From: an uncultured SAR116 cluster alpha proteobacterium
GTDB lineage: Bacteria > Pseudomonadota > Alphaproteobacteria > Puniceispirillales > Marisalimonadaceae
DNA length: 64,000 nt
Assembly: GCA_902618195.1 (NCBI GenBank)
Contig: CACMZO010000002.1
Location: forward strand, 1-64,000
Direction of reading: 5' to 3'
The position numbers and the translations under genes were made by a program. The notes beneath the pieces were generated by a model, which worked only from the letters and a program-made list of their open reading frames with translations, was not told where the DNA came from and ran no database searches. The stretch's first letter is position 1. Every line of letters starts with the position of its first letter. Shown in pieces: positions 60,215 to 64,000 of the stretch.

Positions 60215-60695
60215 ATTAGATATTTCAAAAGAAGAAATTGATATTTTTACCGACGGGTCATGTTCTGGAAATCCTGGCCCTGGTGGTTGGGCAGGCGTTA
60301 TCATTCATGATTTAATTTCAATATTAACCGGGTATGAGACTAATACTACTAATAATAGAATGGAACTAATGGCAACAATCAATGTTATTAAATCAATTGA
60401 TCATAGAATAAATATTAACTTATATACAGATTCCAATTATGTAAAAAATGGAATTACAGTCTGGATTCATAATTGGATAAAAAATAACTGGCAAACCTCA
60501 CAAAAAAAAGAAGTTGCTAATAAAGATTTGTGGTTACAGCTTAATGATTTGAATAACACGTATAAAATTAATTGGAACTGGGTAAAAGCTCATGAAAATA
60601 ATACATTTAATAATCTTGCTGATGAATACGCAGTTTTGTCAATGAAAAATCAAAAAAGTTATAATATAGAAAATTATACAACTACAAATATTTGA
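60207..60695 (+). CDS. rnhA: Ribonuclease HI
   Basis: IFTDGSCSGNPGPGGWAGVI, NNRMELMATINVI, YTDSNYVKNGI, VKAHENNTFNNLADEYA. Confidence 0.96.
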   Translation: MIKLDISKEEIDIFTDGSCSGNPGPGGWAGVIIHDLISILTGYETNTTNNRMELMATINVIKSIDHRININLYTDSNYVKNGITVWIHNWIKNNWQTSQKKEVANKDLWLQLNDLNNTYKINWNWVKAHENNTFNNLADEYAVLSMKNQKSYNIENYTTTNI

Positions 60696-61152
60696 TAATA
60701 TTTTCTGCACTTGATACATCAAAAACACCAGGCTCTTCTACAAACAAATGATTAATCACTTTATTATCAATAATCATAGCAAATCTAACTGATCGAATAC
60801 CCATATGAGGGGTATAAAAATCTAAACCTATCTCCTTTGTATAAGAAGCATCAGGGTCAGAAATCATTTCAATTTTACCAAATACTTCATTTTGTTCTGC
60901 CCAAGCCTTCATCACATGTGGATCATTAACAGCAAAACACATTATTTTGTCTACACCTTTATCTATAATATCTTGATATAAATTTTTAAACCCAGGTAAA
61001 TGCTTTGCTGAACAAGTTGGTGTAAAAGCACCTGGAAGTGAAAAAAGAACAACTTTTTTACCATAGAACAATTCGTCTGTTTTCAATTCATGTATAGTCG
61101 CTGTTTTAGTTCTTAAAATACCTTGAGGTAATTCATCTCCAACCTTAATCAT
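60682..61152 (-). CDS. Peroxiredoxin (Prx5/redoxin type)
   Basis: VVLFSLPGAFTPTCSAKHLPGF, VNDPHVMKAWAEQ, GIRSVRFAMIIDNKVI. Confidence 0.95.
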   Translation of the reverse strand: MIKVGDELPQGILRTKTATIHELKTDELFYGKKVVLFSLPGAFTPTCSAKHLPGFKNLYQDIIDKGVDKIMCFAVNDPHVMKAWAEQNEVFGKIEMISDPDASYTKEIGLDFYTPHMGIRSVRFAMIIDNKVINHLFVEEPGVFDVSSAENIIKYL

Positions 61153-61173
61153 TCTTATCTCCTGAATTATAAA

Positions 61174-63066
61174 TTATTGATTTAATATATTAATTAACTG
61201 TTTTTTATTTAAAAGCTCTGGCAATAAGAGCCCTTCTTTAAACTTAAAATTATAAATTTCATTGAAAGGGATACCATATCTATCCTTCGAAATTAAGAAA
61301 TTTTTTATATTTAAATCTTTTTTTGTCCAATCTAGTTGTAAAAGAATAACATCATTTTTTTTTATAACTTCTTTAATATCTTTATCATTTAAAACATTTA
61401 ATTTGTTATATTGGCACGTGATACACCAGTCAGCAGTGATGTCTAGTAAAACTGTTTTATTTTCTGAAACTAAGTCTTTAATCAAATTAGGGTTTTTTTC
61501 TAAATTCCAAGTTTTCCAATTAATTTGACTATCATAATTAAAATCAAATATATTATTAAAATTATTATTAAGAAAAATAGAAAAAAACCAGAAACCCGAT
61601 AACATAAATATTACAGCCATTGATTTTTTAAAATAAACTAACCACTTCCCACTCTTAGGGAAAAAATTAAATATATTAGGATTTAAGAGGACTAGAAAGA
61701 GTGGAATAGACATCCCTATTGACATAAAAAAGAAAATTAAAAAAGACTCAAAATAACTTCCTGACAAAGCAAAAATTACAGCTGTTCCAACAAACGGAGC
61801 AGTACATGGTGTTGCAAGTATTGTTAATAAACAACCTGAAAAAAAATCTTCATACCTTTTGTAATTAAGTCTAGACAAAGTTTGGTTAAGTTTAAAAGGT
61901 AACCTTAATTCATAAAAACCAAAAAGGTTTAAACTTAATAGAAATATAATTAATGAAATAATAAGTAAAAAATAATCATTTTGAAATTGAAACCCCCAAG
62001 TAATTGAATTTCCCAAATTTCTAAAAAAGCTAATAGTTAAAAATAATATAAAAAAAGAAGTAATAATACCAAAGATTTGATTTATAATTCTCCATTTCAG
62101 TGTATAAATATTGTTACTCGTAGTTGATATAAAATTAGCAATTTTTAATGACAATACAGGCAAAACACACGGCATAAAATTTAGAATGAATCCTGCCAAC
62201 AAAGCTATTGAAATAAAATATAAATAAGTTTTTTTAGTTGACCAAAAATCATTTACAGGAAAATTAAAATAAAAATTCATTTCATTTGAAAAAAAATTTA
62301 TTTTTAATTGATCATTTTTAATTTCATTTTTTAATTCTGCAGGTATTTTTAATTTTATAAAATTACTTTTAATATTCTGATGAGTTTGATAACTTTGTGG
62401 AAAAATAAAATTATCTTTATTTTCTACAATCATTCGAAAATTTGATGTAGGTCTTGTAAAGTAAAATGTGGCAAAACTATTATTAATTTCAATTTTTTTA
62501 AAAAAACTACTTTGTGAATTATAAAATTTAGGCACTTTATTTAGAGCTTCATTTATTTTTATAGAACTATTTGAAAGTGGTGATTTTTTTGGGAAATAAT
62601 TTAATTTAAAATTTTCTTCGATAGGAACGCAAATTTGGTTACAAATTTGTGCATTAAATTTTAAATTTCCAACAGTTATTTTTTTAGGATTTTTAACATA
62701 AATTTTTAGTGGAAAAATTATTTCTTTATCATAACCAAATGTATCTAAATTAAAAAATTTAAAACTTTTAGGTTCTGGAAATAAAAGATCAACATTTGAC
62801 ACATTACTGATTTCATCAAATACAATTTTGGGAGGTAAACCTGCTTCACCTGGGTTTTTCCAATAAATTTTCCAATTATTATCTAACTTAACTTTAATAC
62901 CAGCAAGTAAATAATTTTGTTTGTCGTTAAAGTTGCCAAACAGCAAGTCTGCTTTATAATTAAGTTTATTTTCATTTAATAAATTTGCTTGCAATGATGA
63001 TGACAAGATTAAAATTAAAATAATCCATAGTTTTGTTAAATTTAATAATTTTATAAAAATGTTCAT
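61174..63066 (-). CDS. DsbD/ScsB-like thiol:disulfide interchange protein
   Basis: N-domain NWKIYWKNPGEAGLPPKI and CNQICVPIEENF; TM core FMPCVLPVLSLKI, TPCTAPFVGTA; C-terminal thioredoxin TADWCITCQYN. Confidence 0.9.
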   Translation of the reverse strand: MNIFIKLLNLTKLWIILILILSSSLQANLLNENKLNYKADLLFGNFNDKQNYLLAGIKVKLDNNWKIYWKNPGEAGLPPKIVFDEISNVSNVDLLFPEPKSFKFFNLDTFGYDKEIIFPLKIYVKNPKKITVGNLKFNAQICNQICVPIEENFKLNYFPKKSPLSNSSIKINEALNKVPKFYNSQSSFFKKIEINNSFATFYFTRPTSNFRMIVENKDNFIFPQSYQTHQNIKSNFIKLKIPAELKNEIKNDQLKINFFSNEMNFYFNFPVNDFWSTKKTYLYFISIALLAGFILNFMPCVLPVLSLKIANFISTTSNNIYTLKWRIINQIFGIITSFFILFLTISFFRNLGNSITWGFQFQNDYFLLIISLIIFLLSLNLFGFYELRLPFKLNQTLSRLNYKRYEDFFSGCLLTILATPCTAPFVGTAVIFALSGSYFESFLIFFFMSIGMSIPLFLVLLNPNIFNFFPKSGKWLVYFKKSMAVIFMLSGFWFFSIFLNNNFNNIFDFNYDSQINWKTWNLEKNPNLIKDLVSENKTVLLDITADWCITCQYNKLNVLNDKDIKEVIKKNDVILLQLDWTKKDLNIKNFLISKDRYGIPFNEIYNFKFKEGLLLPELLNKKQLINILNQ

Positions 63067-63115
63067 ATTTATATATTTTTATTTTTTCATTTAATGTTAT
63101 GTGTAAAATATATAT

Positions 63116-63676
63116 ATGAATGATACTTATTTTGGTCAACTTTTAATCTCTATGCCTAATTTAATTGACCCATTTTTTCAAAAAACAGTAATCTTAATTT
63201 GTGAGTTTTCAGAAAAAGCTATCATGGGGCTTATAATCAATAAGCCTGTGCAAAACATAAAAATTAGTAATATTTTAAAAAATATCAAACTTGACGTAAA
63301 TGATAAATTAGTTAATCAAGATGTGTTTATAGGTGGGCCAGTTCATACCGGTCAAGGATTTATATTACATTCAAGTGAATGCAAATATGAAGGTAGTGCA
63401 ACAATAAATAAAAATCTCAGATTAACAACCTCTTTAAAAATTTTAGAAGACATATCAAATAATAAACCTCCTAAATTTTATAAAGTTTTTCTTGGATGTT
63501 CAGTTTGGGGATATAAACAATTTAACAATGAGATGTTAGAAAATTCATGGCATTTAATGACAAATTCAAATGAAATTATTTTTCAAAATAATGACATTAA
63601 CAAAATATGGGAAATTTGCATAGAAAAATCAGGTATCATTAAGCAAAAGTTAAACCCACATCATGGAAATGCTTGA
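63116..63676 (+). CDS. UPF0301/YqgE (AlgH) family protein
   Basis: FGQLLISMPNLIDPFFQKTVILICE, GLIINKP, VFIGGPVHTGQGFILHS, FLGCSVWG. Confidence 0.93.
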   Translation: MNDTYFGQLLISMPNLIDPFFQKTVILICEFSEKAIMGLIINKPVQNIKISNILKNIKLDVNDKLVNQDVFIGGPVHTGQGFILHSSECKYEGSATINKNLRLTTSLKILEDISNNKPPKFYKVFLGCSVWGYKQFNNEMLENSWHLMTNSNEIIFQNNDINKIWEICIEKSGIIKQKLNPHHGNA

Positions 63677-63684
63677 TTTAAAAA

Positions 63685-64000
63685 TTATAAATTTAAGTTT
63701 GAAAAATCTTTTTGATCTGGTCCAATTATAGATAAAACAGTTTTGGGTTTTTGGAATATTCTATCATATAAATCTAAAAGATTTGAAATTTTCAGTTCGC
63801 TAATTTTATTTAGAATATAATCCTCAGAGTACATTTTAGAATGAGTAAAAAGACTCCTAACATTTCTTTCTAAGCGACTTAATGTAAAGTCCTGTGCTCT
63901 AATAAAACCTGAGCTTAATTGAGCTTTAGCTCTATCTAAATCATTAATAGTAATATTTTTACTTAAATTTTTAATTTCATTTAAAGAGGTTTCTAATAAG
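63685..64000 (-). CDS. M16 family zinc peptidase, C-terminal part (runs off the window)
   Basis: Minus-strand frame open from 64000 to the stop at 63685, ending ...KPKTVLSIIGPDQKDFSNLNL; helical ERNVRSLFTHSKMYSEDYI region typical of M16 C-termini. Confidence 0.7.
   Translation of the reverse strand, partial: LLETSLNEIKNLSKNITINDLDRAKAQLSSGFIRAQDFTLSRLERNVRSLFTHSKMYSEDYILNKISELKISNLLDLYDRIFQKPKTVLSIIGPDQKDFSNLNL

Noticed and set aside
1-64000. Possible CtrA sites (TTAA-N7-TTAA) and generic -10/-35 boxes
   Set aside because: The window is so AT-rich that such motifs are expected often by chance; a genome-wide background model is needed.
1-64000. tRNA, rRNA, CRISPR, transposon, prophage or toxin-antitoxin content
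   Set aside because: Gaps between CDSs are mostly under 100 bp; none read as a tRNA cloverleaf or regular repeat array, and no transposase, integrase or TA proteins were recognised. A tRNAscan-SE/Infernal run was not possible.

Overview
AT-rich, gene-dense chromosomal window with about 65 genes and very short intergenic gaps. Gene content and order fit a streamlined marine-type alphaproteobacterium: xseB-ispA-dxs-tlyA, mutY-DciA-like-dsbA-smc, an F0 ATP synthase operon without F1 (atpI-B-E-F'-F), rsmB-heparinase-purH, and ccmABCDEFG plus ccmH/I-like genes. The taxonomy is inferred, because no rRNA is present. I found no rRNA, tRNA, CRISPR array, transposase, prophage or clear defence system. 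No convincing new multi-gene system stands out; most of the window is housekeeping. The best leads are: (1) a umuDC translesion polymerase operon with an exact alphaproteobacterial LexA-type direct repeat (GTTC-N7-GTTC) just upstream; (2) an SDR-fold protein whose catalytic Ser/Tyr/Lys are all replaced, next to a TPP enzyme; (3) a tlyA gene with no canonical start codon that would keep its S4 domain, suggesting an ATA or ATT start; (4) a divergent enolase-superfamily dehydratase / AAE3-Pcs60-like (oxalyl-CoA synthetase-like) / PanE-like cluster; (5) repeated convergent gene pairs whose stop codons interlock in a 4-bp palindrome. Two small genes missing from the ORF track were recovered: ccmD and a DUF1674/SDHAF4-like gene.
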